Source of the DNA: Chamaecrista fasciculata
Taxonomy: Eukaryota; Streptophyta; Magnoliopsida; Fabales; Fabaceae
DNA length: 64,000 nt
NCBI GenBank assembly: GCA_003254925.1
Contig: QANZ01029243.1
Span: forward strand, 29,112 to 93,111
Direction: 5' to 3'
Under the pieces are notes generated by a model, which saw nothing but the letters and a program-made list of their open reading frames with translations, was not told the DNA's origin and did not search any database. Positions 22,002-34,028 of this stretch are shown here, in pieces. Positions within the stretch are counted from its first letter, which is position 1. Every line of letters begins with the position of its first letter. Position numbers and translations under genes: made by a program.

Positions 22002-25000
22002 ATGGCGGAATCGATTGAGCTACCGAGTCGGTTAGCAATCCTTCCTTTCAGGAACAAGGTCCTCCTTCCCGGCGCTATCATCAGAATTCGCTGCACTTCG
22101 CCTAGCAGGTACTTGTTCCTCATCGTCACCGTCTTTTTATTTCCTGCTTTGTTTGGTTGCCGAGAAAATTTTGCTTTAGTTTTAATTTTTCAATTTTTAA
22201 TATTCCAGTTTAAGGTCTGGAGATTATCACGGAGTAGTTTAGAACTGACGCATCGATATTATGTAATCCTCTCGAGAGCTAAACCAAGGGTGATTGTTCC
22301 CTCTGTCTTAAAGTGGAAATATGAGCAATATTCTTTAATCATGTCTTTTTGCGAGTGGTAATTTTAATACTTAGTTGTCAAACTACAAGATAAAAATTAG
22401 CGATGCTTCAAAACTTTTATTCGATTAAAAAAAAAAAAACTGTCTTTCCCATGTTTTTGAGTCTCCATAAATGGAGAAGGAATTGTATTGGAAGTCTTCT
22501 GTGTTAGCGGCAGTAAGGAACTAGATGTGGTTGCCTCATTTTCTCTGGTATCATATGGTAGTTGAAAAACTTGAAATCTGAACTACGTTAACTTTAGAGT
22601 GCACATAGTTGCTAAATCAAACATTGAGATTTGTACTTCACCGTTCAACTCTCAGTGTGAAGTTGGTGGAACAAGAACTTTGGCAGCGAGAAGAGAAGGG
22701 GCTGATTGGCATCCTGCCAGTACGTGATGCTGCTGAAATTAAACCAGTGAGTCCAACATTATCACAAGGTGGAGGAACTGATTCTCTGGATCAAAACTCA
22801 AAAATTCAAGGTGGCCCATCTGACTCTCATAAACCTGAAGGAAAAAATCAGAATGATGTCGTTCATTGGCATACCAGGTATACTACAAGTGAACATCTTT
22901 CGTATTGTGTTTTAGAACATTGTATCAAAATACTCGACAACTTACATTTACTGTCTTCATGTTATCATATGTATGAAGTTGTGTCAGCAGCAGACTTTCT
23001 TTCAATGGTGTTTGATATAGTTTGTGGGCCTTTTCTGCTGAATTGACTGTTGCCTTTTCCTTGTATTCACCCACAGACTTTCTTGATTATCTCTTCATTT
23101 TTTTGTTTTTTGATTATAGTAAATAGGAAGAAAAATAAAGTGAATAATTTCTGGTTCTTATGGACTTCTATAAAATAAAAGCTGCAAAATCGAGATGGAT
23201 TTTCATGGATCTTCTATTATAGGGGGGTTGCTGCGCGAGCATTACATTTATCAAGGGGTGTGGAGAAACCAAGTGGAAGAGTGACATACATAGTTGTTCT
23301 TGAAGGTTTGTGCAGATTCAGTGTACAGGAACTTAGCACAAGAGGAACATATCATACTGCTAGGATAGCTTCCCTTGAGATGACCAAGAGTGGTAAGCTG
23401 CTTGTCTTAACTTTTGTATTTGAAAATATATATTTCTATTCTCATGGTGTGTCTTTCAAACTCTTGTCTGGTTTATATGGTGAAATATCAAAACATCTGA
23501 AGTTAGATGATAATATAAGGTAGGAAAGTTATACTTGAGTCTGATTTATCTCACCAAAGGTTGTGAATATTCTATATCATGTCTGTTTTTTTCTTTAGTC
23601 ATATGCAATGCCTTCAGTAATATACTTCCAAGGATCAACTATGCACTTGTCTGAGAAAAAAAAAAGTTGACGGAAGTATGCTATTTCACAAAGGCCTTTA
23701 AGTAGTTTGAACTTTCAAGCTTGTTTTCCTTTTTATTAAAATTAGCATCATTGCAATTCAGTTGTATGATTTAGATCCTAAAAAAGGAATAAGGAAGTTT
23801 TGAAGCAGTTTTTCTACTATATTTTCCTGACATGATTCAATTCATTAACTTTGAAGATGCTGAGCTGCTTTCATTTTTCTAATCTAGATATGGAACAAGT
23901 GGAGCAAGACCCTGATTTCATTCTGTTATCTCGCCAATTTAAAGCAACTGCCATGGAGCTGATTTCTGTTCTTGAACAGGTAAAATCTGTGTACCTTGAA
24001 TATTTTGGTCATTGATCTATAAAATTATAGCATGCTGGTCCAATCGGTTGAAAAGTATCATCATCTTCTATGTTTATATGGAATGGTGTATGAGTTATAT
24101 CTTGATAAACCTTTTACACAGTATAAACTCTAGAGAAAAAGTTATATAAAGTTCCTTATATTTTTGCCACAAGGTTCCTCTAATCATAAGCTTTCTTTAT
24201 ATTCTTCCTCTCTATGTTTGGTCATACAAACAAGTGTCTTTAATACTCTATCTTTATCATGATTGGTCATGCAAAAAAATTTCTATATATCATCTATTTA
24301 TTGAGGAACCTTATAGCAAAAGATATAGATAACATTATATAAGTTTAGTCCTAAACTCTAACTGGTTAGGTGTTCAGTATGAACTCATGTTATAGATATA
24401 GGTTCATTCTGCTCCTCAGATGCTAGGCATGTCACACTTTCTTTTGATTTTATCCCTGCAATAGCAGCTTACATTTTACGCTTGTATATAGAAACAAAAA
24501 ACTGGAGGAAGGACTAAAGTTCTTTTGGAAACCGTTCCAGTTCACAAGTTGGCCGATATATTTGTTGCCAGCTTTGAGATAAGTTTTGAAGAGCAGCTAT
24601 CTATGTTGGATTCAGTTGATCCTAAAGTTAGGCTCTCAAAAGCAACTGAGTTAGTTGATAGGCACTTACAGGTAAGTAGTGAAATCAATGATGTTGAATA
24701 TGAGTATTGTTCCTATTATTCATCTGTAACTCTCTTTGTACCTCTTGCTGATAGTCAATACGTGTAGCTGAGAAAATTACCCAAAAGGTCGAAGGACAAT
24801 TGTCAAAATCACAAAAAGAATTCCTTCTGCGCCAACAGGTTAGCTTTCTCACATAATCATTTTCTTATAAACTTTTATTGTAGTTTTCTTGGACAGTGGA
24901 GCTGCATTGTTTAAGATTTATACCTTGCCAAAATTTCAGATATACTTTTCAAGCCACTGCTTTTTATGATTGGGATGTAAGCTGGAAAATCCCTGAGGAA

Positions 25001-28000
25001 TTCTCTAGCCATGACTCATGAAATGTCTTGTATATTAATTTCACATGTAGGTGTGTGTCTCTGTCAGTAATTAGTTAATCCAGTCTGCTACCTTACATAA
25101 GATAGCCACTTCTGAAAAAGTTTTAGTGCCTCTCTATCTCTATCTTGTTGTTTAGATGTAAGTTTGTGTATCTTGATCAGTATTCCCTTTCTTCTAATAT
25201 GGTCATAAGTCCTAACTGACCATCATATCATTTCCGAGAATAATGGATTATGGGTTTTCACTGGAAAGAAAAAATGAGTTATGGGTTTACATGAATGTGG
25301 CATTCTTGGCTTTAAGCCATTAGTTTGTATTCATTCTAAAATGGCTCTGTGAAAGCATACATTTGGGTATCATGTGACAACCAGTAATTGTTACAACATA
25401 AAAAATTAGTACTAATTGTCTCTTCTTTTCTATATGGTGAGAATATACCCCTAAATGGTTGTTTCTGATTTAAAGTATGTATAAAATGTCTGCTCCCTAG
25501 GCTGCAGAAGAGACTTTTACTGTTTTGCCCAAGTGTGCTGTCTCATTTGTTATTTTGTCTGAATAAAGATCTGTCTTGCCTCTTGTGTAAAATATATTGC
25601 AGATGAGGGCTATAAAAGAGGAACTTGGTGATAATGATGATGATGAGGATGATCTGGCCACCCTGGAAAGGAAAATGCAGAGTGCAGGAATGCCACAGAA
25701 TATCTGGAAGCATGCACACAGGGAGTTAAGGTACTTTTTGCTGGAAATGTGGTACCAAATGTTGTGGTATAGCTGTCAGTAGTAATGAAAATCTGTTGTA
25801 TTGTCATGCTTTGTGATACTATACAACCTGGTAGAGACAATCAGTTCATATTATTGTAACTTCTATCTCAGGAGACTAAAAAAAATGCAGCCTCAGCAAC
25901 CGGGATATAATAGTTCACGAGTGTATCTGGAGCTCCTTGCTGACCTGCCCTGGCAGAAGGCCAGTGAAGAGCTTGAACTGGACTTGAAAGCTGCACAGGA
26001 GCGCCTCGATAATGATCACTATGGTTTAGTGAAGGTCAAGCAACGGATAATTGAATACCTGGCTGTTCGCAAGGTTGTTGTTTACACCTTTTACTATTAT
26101 GCTCATAAATGTCTTTTAGTACAGTGTGGAATCTAATGTGTTTCTAACTTAACTGTGCATTGCAGCTTAAGCCAGATGCAAGGGGTCCTGTTTTGTGCTT
26201 TGTTGGTCCACCAGGTGTTGGGAAGACATCATTGGCATCTTCAGTTGCTACTGCTTTAGGGAGAAAATTTGTGCGTATATCCCTTGGAGGAGTCAAAGAT
26301 GAGGCTGATATTAGAGGACATAGGAGAACATACATTGGAAGCATGCCTGGACGGCTTGTTGATGGTTTAAAGGTTCGAAAGTGGATTTACATTTGAAGTT
26401 ACACTAATACTGTCTGTGTATAAAATTAGCAAATCCTTTTAGGAAGGAATTGATGGTATCATGAAATGGTTGCTGTTCTTGTCACTTGCTTTTGGCCCTT
26501 TGGCATGTCCTATTGAATGAAACTAGAGTTGATTACATACTAGGAAGAATGGTGACAAAGTCTGGATTCTATAAAGTAAGAAGTGTAGCAACATGGGTGG
26601 GAGAATTATTGGCTTGCTAAACATGGAAAGGAAGGAAATAGCTTTGTAATTTAGACCTGGGAGAAGTCTTACAAATTAAGAGAGCATTGAAGGACTAGTG
26701 AGTAAATATCTAGGAGTCATTTGCTATTGTGCTCTGCTTTTTGTTTTCTTAGGACAATATTTTACTGCATCGGTATCTTTCTTCTCTCTTAATTAAGTTC
26801 TTTTATCAACCAAAAAAGAAAGGAAGAGAAAAGAAACAATTCTCTAGTTTTATTCTGGAGACAGGAAACTTGGTTCACCTTGAATTGCTTTGAAATTCAT
26901 CTATTTCTCTACAATTTGATCTGGTATTGTTACTTTATTTTAAGAATATTCCTCTCTTTAAATAAACTTTGAAGTCTTGAATGTGTGTTAAAACTGGGAA
27001 AGATGGGGTAAGAAACATAACTTCGGTCAAAACAGGAGTTTATAGAGGATAACATGGAGAGTCCACAGAAGTGTTTCTGCTAATAATGATTAGTTTTTTC
27101 AAGGTGCTAATACGTCTGTTTTTCCTTCCACAATCACGTGTATTATGTGCTTGAAGTCTGCTGGGGTATGGAATAAATTTGGACCAAACATGATTGTGAG
27201 AATTTTCATTCCTTACTTCAGGAGTGATTATAGCTTATTTATGCTTTGATATTTGACCTATAGAGAGTAGGTGTTTGCAATCCTGTCATGTTGCTGGATG
27301 AAATCGACAAGACAGGCTCTGATGTTCGTGGAGATCCTTCTTCAGCATTGCTCGAAGTTCTAGATCCAGAGCAGAATAGAACATTTAATGATCAGTATCC
27401 TATACATTTACTGTTATCTTCTTCCTATGCTGATGGAGTTTCTCGTCTTTGTTTAGCTTAAAGATTATGTAGTTAGAATTTTGAATAGTCTATGTAGTTA
27501 TCTTTTTTTTAGGCAAAAGTATTGTTGGTACCTCCAACGTATGAGGTCATTTTCAGTTATACCCCCAACCTTTTTTTTTGTCAATTATACCCCCAACATT
27601 TCACATTTGAGTCAATTATACCCTAACTCGGTATTTTTTTTGTCAATTATATCCCCAATGTTAGGGTATAATTGACTCAAATGTGAAACGTTGGGGGTAT
27701 AATTGACAAAAAAAAACGTTTAGGGTATAACTGAAAATGACCCCATACGTTGGGGGTACCAACAGTACTTTCGCCTTTTTTTTATTTAGAATATCAATGG
27801 ATATTCCTTTTTGTTTGCTATATAATAATATAAAGATACTTCTGTGATACCAATAGAAACCAGGCTCATAACCCATAGGTCCCTGGATCGAAACCAGGCT
27901 CTGAAACCATGTGTGATACCATTAGAATTAGGGTTGTGGGATGAACTGTATATTCCTCAGAGAAAACTTTTACAATGCTTTTTACAAAGATACGCTAACT

Positions 28001-31000
28001 GATCAGAACAAAAACTCTCAAACATACAAAAACTGTTCTAGACTATAATCTAACTCCTAAAAATAGCGTGACAGCTAATCACAACAATTACATAATAAAT
28101 AGCATTTATCTCACAACACTCATACATGTAGAGGATGTTTTGAAATCTGCAATACTTTAATTGAAGTATTGAGTACTACATTTTCTACTGCCTGATCATT
28201 GGCACAGGTTTCACTGCATTTTGCCTGTCAGGCTGTTAGCCCACAAGTCAGTTTTCCCTAGTAATTTAGAGGAGCTTCTAATTCTGGTCTTCATCTTGGT
28301 AACAATATACTCCCGTATAGGTTTTGGCTTCTGCCGTCGCCCATTTGATTGGGAAACCAAATTTTCTTGGTAGGAAAAATTGTTTGAAGGTAGTTGTGCT
28401 AATGTTCTGCATATCCTTATTTGTCTATTGCTTAACAACAGCTTTTTGGTTTTGGTTTCTTTGTCATTTCTAAGGAGGATATCTTTTCTGGCTTTTTAGA
28501 TTTACAAAATCCCTCCTCTCAGTATTGCTTTACAAAAAGAAATTAAAGTTGCTCCTTAATGTTACTTAGCTATTTGAATGTTCCATTTGATCTATCCAAA
28601 GTGATTTTCGTGGCTACAGCAAACAGGGTGCAGCCTATTCCTCCACCACTTCTCGACAGGATGGAGGTCATTGAGCTGCCTGGATATACACCTGAGGAAA
28701 AGCTGAGAATAGCTATGAAGCATTTGATTCCTAGAGTTCTGGACCAGCATGGATTGAGTTCTGAGTTTCTTCAGATTCCTGAGGTTTGTGTTTTTTGATG
28801 TCAAAGGTGCATCTTTCCTTTTATCTTAATGAATTCTTTTCCAATTGAAAAAAAAAAAGGGAATGAGGGACGCGATCTTGCTCATGAGTATGGCATACCT
28901 TGTTGTAATACTTGGAGCATACTTTAGAGCCACACAGAAATAATCTCTATACAGTTCGTACTATAAAGCAATTCAGATGTATACAATTTTAACTGACAGC
29001 TATTTTGATGTAGGCGATGGTAAAACTTGTTATTCAGAGATATACTAGAGAAGCAGGTGTGCGGAATTTGGAAAGACACCTAGCTGCCCTGGCTCGTGCT
29101 GCTGCAGTAAGAGTTGCAGAGCAAGAACAAGCAGTTCCACTTAACAAAGGAATGCAGGGACTTTCTACTCCATTGCTGGAAAATAGACTTGCTGACAGTG
29201 CTGAAGTTGAAATGGAAGTGATACCGATGGGTGTGAATAATCGTGAAATCTCAAACACATTCAGGATTGCCACTCCATTGGTTGTTGATGAAGCTATGCT
29301 CGAAAAAGTGCTAGGGGTAATTCATATTGTGCATTTTGCTGTATGTTTTTTGGTTGAAGTGTTGAATAGCATCTTCCTTCTGCCCCTATGGGAACAGAAG
29401 TCTAAAATTGGTATTTCAGGATGTTTATGATTGCAACTTTTGATATCTTGTACTGATTCCTTATTATTATTATTATTATTATTATTATTTTTGGTTAGTG
29501 ATTTCCTATTATTTGTTTCTGCAAACTTTCTGCTTCGTTATATATTTCTACAGAATGGCTCTACTACATTACACATTAATGAGTGTCTTGCATGCTGTCA
29601 TCCTGAAAGCGGTCTTGCATAAGAAAATTATTCATGGAAGTTAGATATGATATTATGCTCATGAGGAAGTAATTCATTAGAGTTCATATCATTGAATGCA
29701 GCCTCCAAGATTTGATGGCAAAGAAACTGCAGAACGTGTGGCAAGCCCTGGGATCTCTGTTGGGCTGGTTTGGACTGCTTTTGGTGGAGAGGTTCAGTTT
29801 GTGGAGGCTACGGCAATGGTTGGGAAGGGTGAATTGCATCTTACTGGACAACTAGGGGATGTAATTAAAGAGTCGGCTCAAATTGCACTAACATGGGTAA
29901 TTGATTAGATCTAATCAAATTTTAGTTCACCTCGTTGCTTGATTGATTTGTTTGTCTCAGGTTCGTCTGAATGAGATATTTCATGTCACCTATGAAAGGC
30001 GTTGCCAAAATAATTTATGATGTGACCCTAGTATCCGAGACAGACTAAAATAGTGTGCTTCAAAGTCAAATAGATATTATTATTGAAAGACTATTATTTT
30101 AGGAGTTTTTGCCTGTAATGGTATGATCATCCGTCCATGCTATTTATTGAATCATTAAAATGGGATTTACAGGGTCTATGTTTCAATATCTATGGCATTG
30201 AGTCTTGAGCTCCTTTTCTCTCCTTTGAGATCAGTGCAGTGTATGAGGTCTTAAGTTGGTTGGGGGCAGTGAATGTTGTGTGTATTATTAAAAAAAATAT
30301 AGTAGTAGTTTCTCAAATAAAATAATGTGAATTTTCTTTGATATTTTAGATTAGCCTTGGTCAATTGAATTCAAACCATATTATATGTACTTTTTTTTTT
30401 GCCAGATATGACATGTACTTAGAATATTCTTTATTCACAATAAAGGACTAATTTCACAGGTTAGGGCAAGAGCAACTGATCTTAGGCTGGCTGCTGCAGA
30501 GGGGATTAATCTTTTGGAGGGCCGTGATATACATATACATTTTCCTGCTGGTGCTGTTCCCAAGGATGGGCCCTCTGCAGGTGTGACTTTGGTAACGGCC
30601 TTAGTGTCACTTTTCAGTCAGAAAAAAGTTCGATCAGATACAGCTATGACCGGAGAGATGACTTTAAGGGGTCTGGTTCTACCTGTTGGTGGTGTCAAGG
30701 ATAAGGTAAACTTATTATATCATTATGGCGAATGTGAAGTTTCTAGTAAATATTAATATTATTTTTGGGATACAAAGTTAATAATTATGTCAGATGGATG
30801 ATTCTTTTTTTTTTTTGTTACTTTTCTCTTCATTGATGATCCTTACTACATAGTAGTGATTCCTTGCACCTGACAAGCACATATAAGGACCTCAATTCTT
30901 CAACATTGACGTTTTTTGCTGTCCTTAGGACTTTTAGAAGCTAAATATATATGTTTGGTTCCTGAAAAGTATAGCTGCGATAGAAGCTTATATGAAAATT

Positions 31001-31972
31001 TTAACATTTTATGCTTTTGTACGTTAAAACTTTGATGCTACACAAGCAAGTAAGAAGAAACAAACATATTTAGCAACTAAGGGGAGCTTCTTCTTGCTTG
31101 TGTAGCATCATAGTTTTAACGTACAAAAGCAGAAAACGTTGAATTTTTCAATGTTGTTGTGAACTTCAGAAATTGAGAGAATAATATGCCTATCAGATGA
31201 TATATAAAAGTGAAGGCCTTATATATTTTTAATAAAAAATGAGGAAAACTAAAAAAAATGCAATCAAGTCTCCAAATGGAATCATGAGTTCATGCTGTCC
31301 TTTTAATAAAAGGGAAATATATTTTTCTGTTCTCTCAAGGAAATCACACTCCAAAATATAATGCTATCTGACAGTTAATTTGCTATCTAAATGTTGTAGA
31401 TTCATCAGTATATGAATAAACTCTCTCTAGCAAAAACCACAAAAGAAAAATATCAAGGCTACAAAAATGTGGCATGATCCGATCTTTTTCTTTACTACAG
31501 GTATTAGCTGCACACCGATATGGCATTAAGAGAATCATTCTGCCTGAAAGGAACTTGAAGGACTTGGTGGAAGTTCCATCATCAGTGCTGGCAAATTTGG
31601 AGGTAATATTACTTTCATATATGCATGGTTAAGCTGTTTCATAGGGTTATAAACTGAGCATGGTTGGTACTAGTATATATTATATACGAGCATGTGGTGT
31701 GACAAATATTATTACTATTCTACTTTTCCAGTTTCAACTTCGCAAATTTATCATTGATCAGATTATGGTCCTCGTGCTGTGTATTAATATGTTTAACATC
31801 CTTATTGCGCTCAATCAAGTCCTAGGTTTTTCTTATTAAACAAAAATGAACCCGATATCACGGTTGGCTTTTTGAACTGCCTTGACAGATACTGCTTGCA
31901 AAGCGAGTGGAAGACGTATTGGAGCATGCTTTTGATGGTGGGTGTCCTTGGAGACAACACTCAAAGTTATGA
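22002..31972 (+). CDS. LON2: Peroxisomal Lon protease 2
   Basis: ATP-dependent AAA+ serine protease of the peroxisome matrix. It degrades or refolds damaged matrix proteins, sustains matrix import and restrains pexophagy in plants. Exons: 22002-22108, 22656-22877, 23223-23392, 23888-23979, 24492-24671, 24755-24838, 25603-25730, 25872-26073, 26166-26372, 27264-27394, 28570-28783, 29014-29316, 29702-29896, 30460-30705, 31501-31602, 31889-31972. The 2,667 nt give 888 residues, the length I recall for the Arabidopsis protein. N-terminal substrate domain ([12 protein letters not shown]) ~10-250; Walker A GPPGVGKT 409-416; Walker B LLDEID 474-479; proteolytic dyad Ser784 (KDGPSAG) and Lys827 (GGVKDK). 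It ends in SKL, a type 1 peroxisomal signal, which separates it from the mitochondrial/plastid LON1 group. Introns 9 and 10 are large; intron 10 holds a foldback element and an LTR piece, intron 14 a hairpin. Confidence 0.97.
24138..24344. repeat. Imperfect inverted repeat in LON2 intron 4
   Basis: Arms of about 43 nt (24138-24180, ending AAGGTTCCTC, and 24302-24344, starting GAGGAACCTT) are inverse complements at roughly four of five positions. The core contains direct repeats of TTGGTCAT. It looks like an old MITE; no target duplication was identified. Confidence 0.45.
27512..27775. mobile_element. Foldback MITE, Mutator-like (264 bp), perfect 9-bp duplication
   Basis: The termini GGCAAAAGTATTGTTGGTACC and GGTACCAACAGTACTTTCGCC are near-perfect inverse complements, and the complementarity continues through most of the element. 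Flanks TTTTTTTTA (27503-27511) and TTTTTTTTA (27776-27784) are identical, though low in complexity. It lies in LON2 intron 10. High arm identity suggests a recent insertion or gene-conversion-like maintenance of the arms. Confidence 0.75.
27922..28118 (-). mobile_element. Copia-type 5' LTR fragment with primer-site region (fossil)
   Basis: In minus orientation the stretch begins TGTTGTGAGATAAATG and runs through pyrimidine-rich R/U5-like sequence. It is followed by TGGTATCA (27921-27914), the usual initiator-methionine tRNA primer site of plant Copia elements, and then a leader-like GTTTCAGAGCCTGG down to about 27850. No coding part remains. It lies antisense in LON2 intron 10, next to the foldback element. 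Broken, old. Confidence 0.5.
29461..29489. repeat. (TTA)n microsatellite
   Basis: About nine TTA units lie in LON2 intron 12. Simple sequence repeat, likely polymorphic. Confidence 0.85.
31013..31130. repeat. Strong hairpin in LON2 intron 14
   Basis: The arm GCTTTTGTACGTTAAAAC...GATGCTACACAAGCAAG (31013-31050) is inverted at 31093-31130 with one mismatch in 38 positions. A few more pairs follow beyond a short indel (AAGAAG), leaving a loop of about 40 nt. The RNA made from the sense strand would form a stable stem of 38 or more pairs. No terminal motif or duplication identifies a transposon family. It could be a young MITE, a chance inverted duplication or a small-RNA precursor. Confidence 0.75.
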
Positions 31973-34028
31973 CATGATCCTTGACTAGCCTCTCTTCTTC
32001 AGCGTATATATGGATTCAACATCTAGTCCTGCCCTTATCCATGACTGCTATAGTGACATGTGGGGATTCAGTATACTTCGATCTACCTGACTGGTTGTAA
32101 CCAAGCGAAACTCGTCAATCAAACACATTGGGAGGGACAGCCAACAATGAACATGCAGTTTTCAGGACAAATCTCTCAAGTACCCAGCTTTTAAGTACAG
32201 ATTTTGCTTGCGATCAGCGGAGTAATCCAACTTGAGTACTATCTTTTCCATGCTCCGCATTGACGTTTTATTAATTTTGTTTGTTTTTCTTCTGGTACTG
32301 TAGTGTAACTAATCAATTCAATTCCTTGTATTGTGCATAAGTGATCATTTCTCCAAGCAAGGGAGCACTTGCTATCCCTTAAATGTGGTTCCCGGCACTA
32401 CGCTGATGGTTACTTCATACCTATTCTTAAATTCTGAGTTTCTATTGTAATATAAATTATTTCGATTTTCCTTATATTTTCCTGAGAGAAGGGCCGACTT
32501 GGTTCAGCGGTAAGCACGCTTGCCGTAGGGTCTGAGATCGTGGGTTCGAACCGGCCGCTCTGCAAAAAAACAGGAGTAAAGCGTAAAGCTGCTAGTATAT
32601 TTCCTTTTCCAGCACCCCCACCAAGTGGGGACTCGAACTGGGTTGGCCTTTTATATTTTCCTGAGAAGGATTGTGTCTGGACTGAAGTGAGAGTTATAGG
32701 TGGCATGCCTGGATTATATTCACAGATTCTAATGCATTGGAATTTGAAGTAAACTAACTTGCTAATGAATCCTCTGATTTTGACTTGTCTATTTGAGCTG
32801 TTTACAAGTATTATTTTAATTTTACATAACTTGCACGTATATTAATGTAAAGAAAATAAACTGCTAAAAGAATCGAAGAATCCTCAATTTAGAGGATTTA
32901 CTTTAATTAATATTATTTACAAAAAAAGATATTAAAGGTTAAATTAAACTTGAATCAAATATATATATATATGTATACATATATAATTTTTAAAACCTTT
33001 AATTCTTTAAGCTACATTAGATAGATTAGAGACAAAACTAGAAGTTCACACTCCAAAGATAAAAAATATTACGGTGGCTTCAGTTATATCAGAACTAGTG
33101 CTATAGTCCCTAATTTGCAAAATAATATTTATATTCATTTCGAAGTGAAATTAGTTTTCTTCTCTCTTTTAAGCATCGCAACATCAAAGCTCTTGGGTAT
33201 TACTTCTAGATGAAAGGCTCAATAAAAAATGTAACCCATCGCACTGAGTGAGAATTGGGAGGGTTAATTATAGGACGGACCACCATTATGCTCTTTTGCA
33301 CCCAAATATGCTTCGGGCTATTATTTGGGCAAACAAAAACTCTATTTGCGGCAAAACTACAGAAGCTACACCTAACACTTCATACCAAAGCACTCTTCCA
33401 CAATCCCTCAGAACAAAACCCAATTTATTACATGAATCGTAATAACTTTTTATATACCATCAAATAATTCCAAGTGGCAACTGTTGCACAGGAAACATTT
33501 TCTGACATACTGACATATCATATTTGTAAAATAATACGGAGTATAATTACATGCCAGGAAGAACTGAAAGGGTTGACGACAATCCCGCCTTCTGTACAGA
33601 AACAACCCCTTAGCAGTGGCAGTGATTGGTGCTGTATGGATAATTATATTCACCAAGAACATTGTCAGCGGCTCTTCTTTGATGTCCAATCGAAACCCTT
33701 TCAACAAAACCTTTCCATGTAATGCTCTCTAGAACAATTTTGCCTTTATGCCAAACAATACAAAAATTCAGCAAGGGGTAATGGGGTTACTTTTCCTTTA
33801 TCAGTCCAGGATGTGCTGCCAGTATCTTCCAAATACCCCCACAGTTCCACCGATTCAGATCAAAGGTACCAAACCCTCAATTATGGTTATGCAGACAGAT
33901 CCCAATGAAGACTGTCCTTTCCAATTTGACATGCAAGCATATTTCAGCACACAAGACAGGCACAAACCCAGTTGCTGAATGCAAAGACTATATAACCCAT
34001 CAAAGCCATTATAAGCTCCTATTGTCCC
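31973..34028. other. Convergent spacer, LON2 3' end to UPF1 3' end
   Basis: LON2 runs rightward and UPF1 leftward into this 2-kb stretch, which should contain both 3' UTRs. It holds one tRNA-derived SINE and an AT-rich patch with (TA)n (about 32960-32985). No gene was recognised; the open frames at 33248-33978 have no family features and lie where the UPF1 3' UTR would be. Confidence 0.7.
32488..32650 (+). mobile_element. tRNA-derived SINE (163 bp) with 16-bp target duplication
   Basis: The 16-mer TTATATTTTCCTGAGA occurs exactly at 32472-32487 and 32651-32666. The insert starts with a tRNA-like head bearing a polymerase III A box (TTGGTTCAGCGGTA, 32499-32512) and B box (GGTTCGAACC, 32543-32552). 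A tRNA-unrelated body and a T-rich 3' end follow, as in Au-type plant SINEs. The perfect duplication suggests recent insertion. It lies about 0.5 kb past the LON2 stop codon, in the same orientation. Confidence 0.88.

Noticed and set aside
32490-32565. Possible functional tRNA gene
   Set aside because: A and B boxes are present, but no 7-bp acceptor stem closes. The tRNA-like part continues into a body flanked by a 16-bp target duplication, so it is a SINE head.
33248-33978. Several plus-strand frames between LON2 and UPF1
   Set aside because: They lie antisense to the expected UPF1 3' UTR, with no family features and no splice-linked partners.
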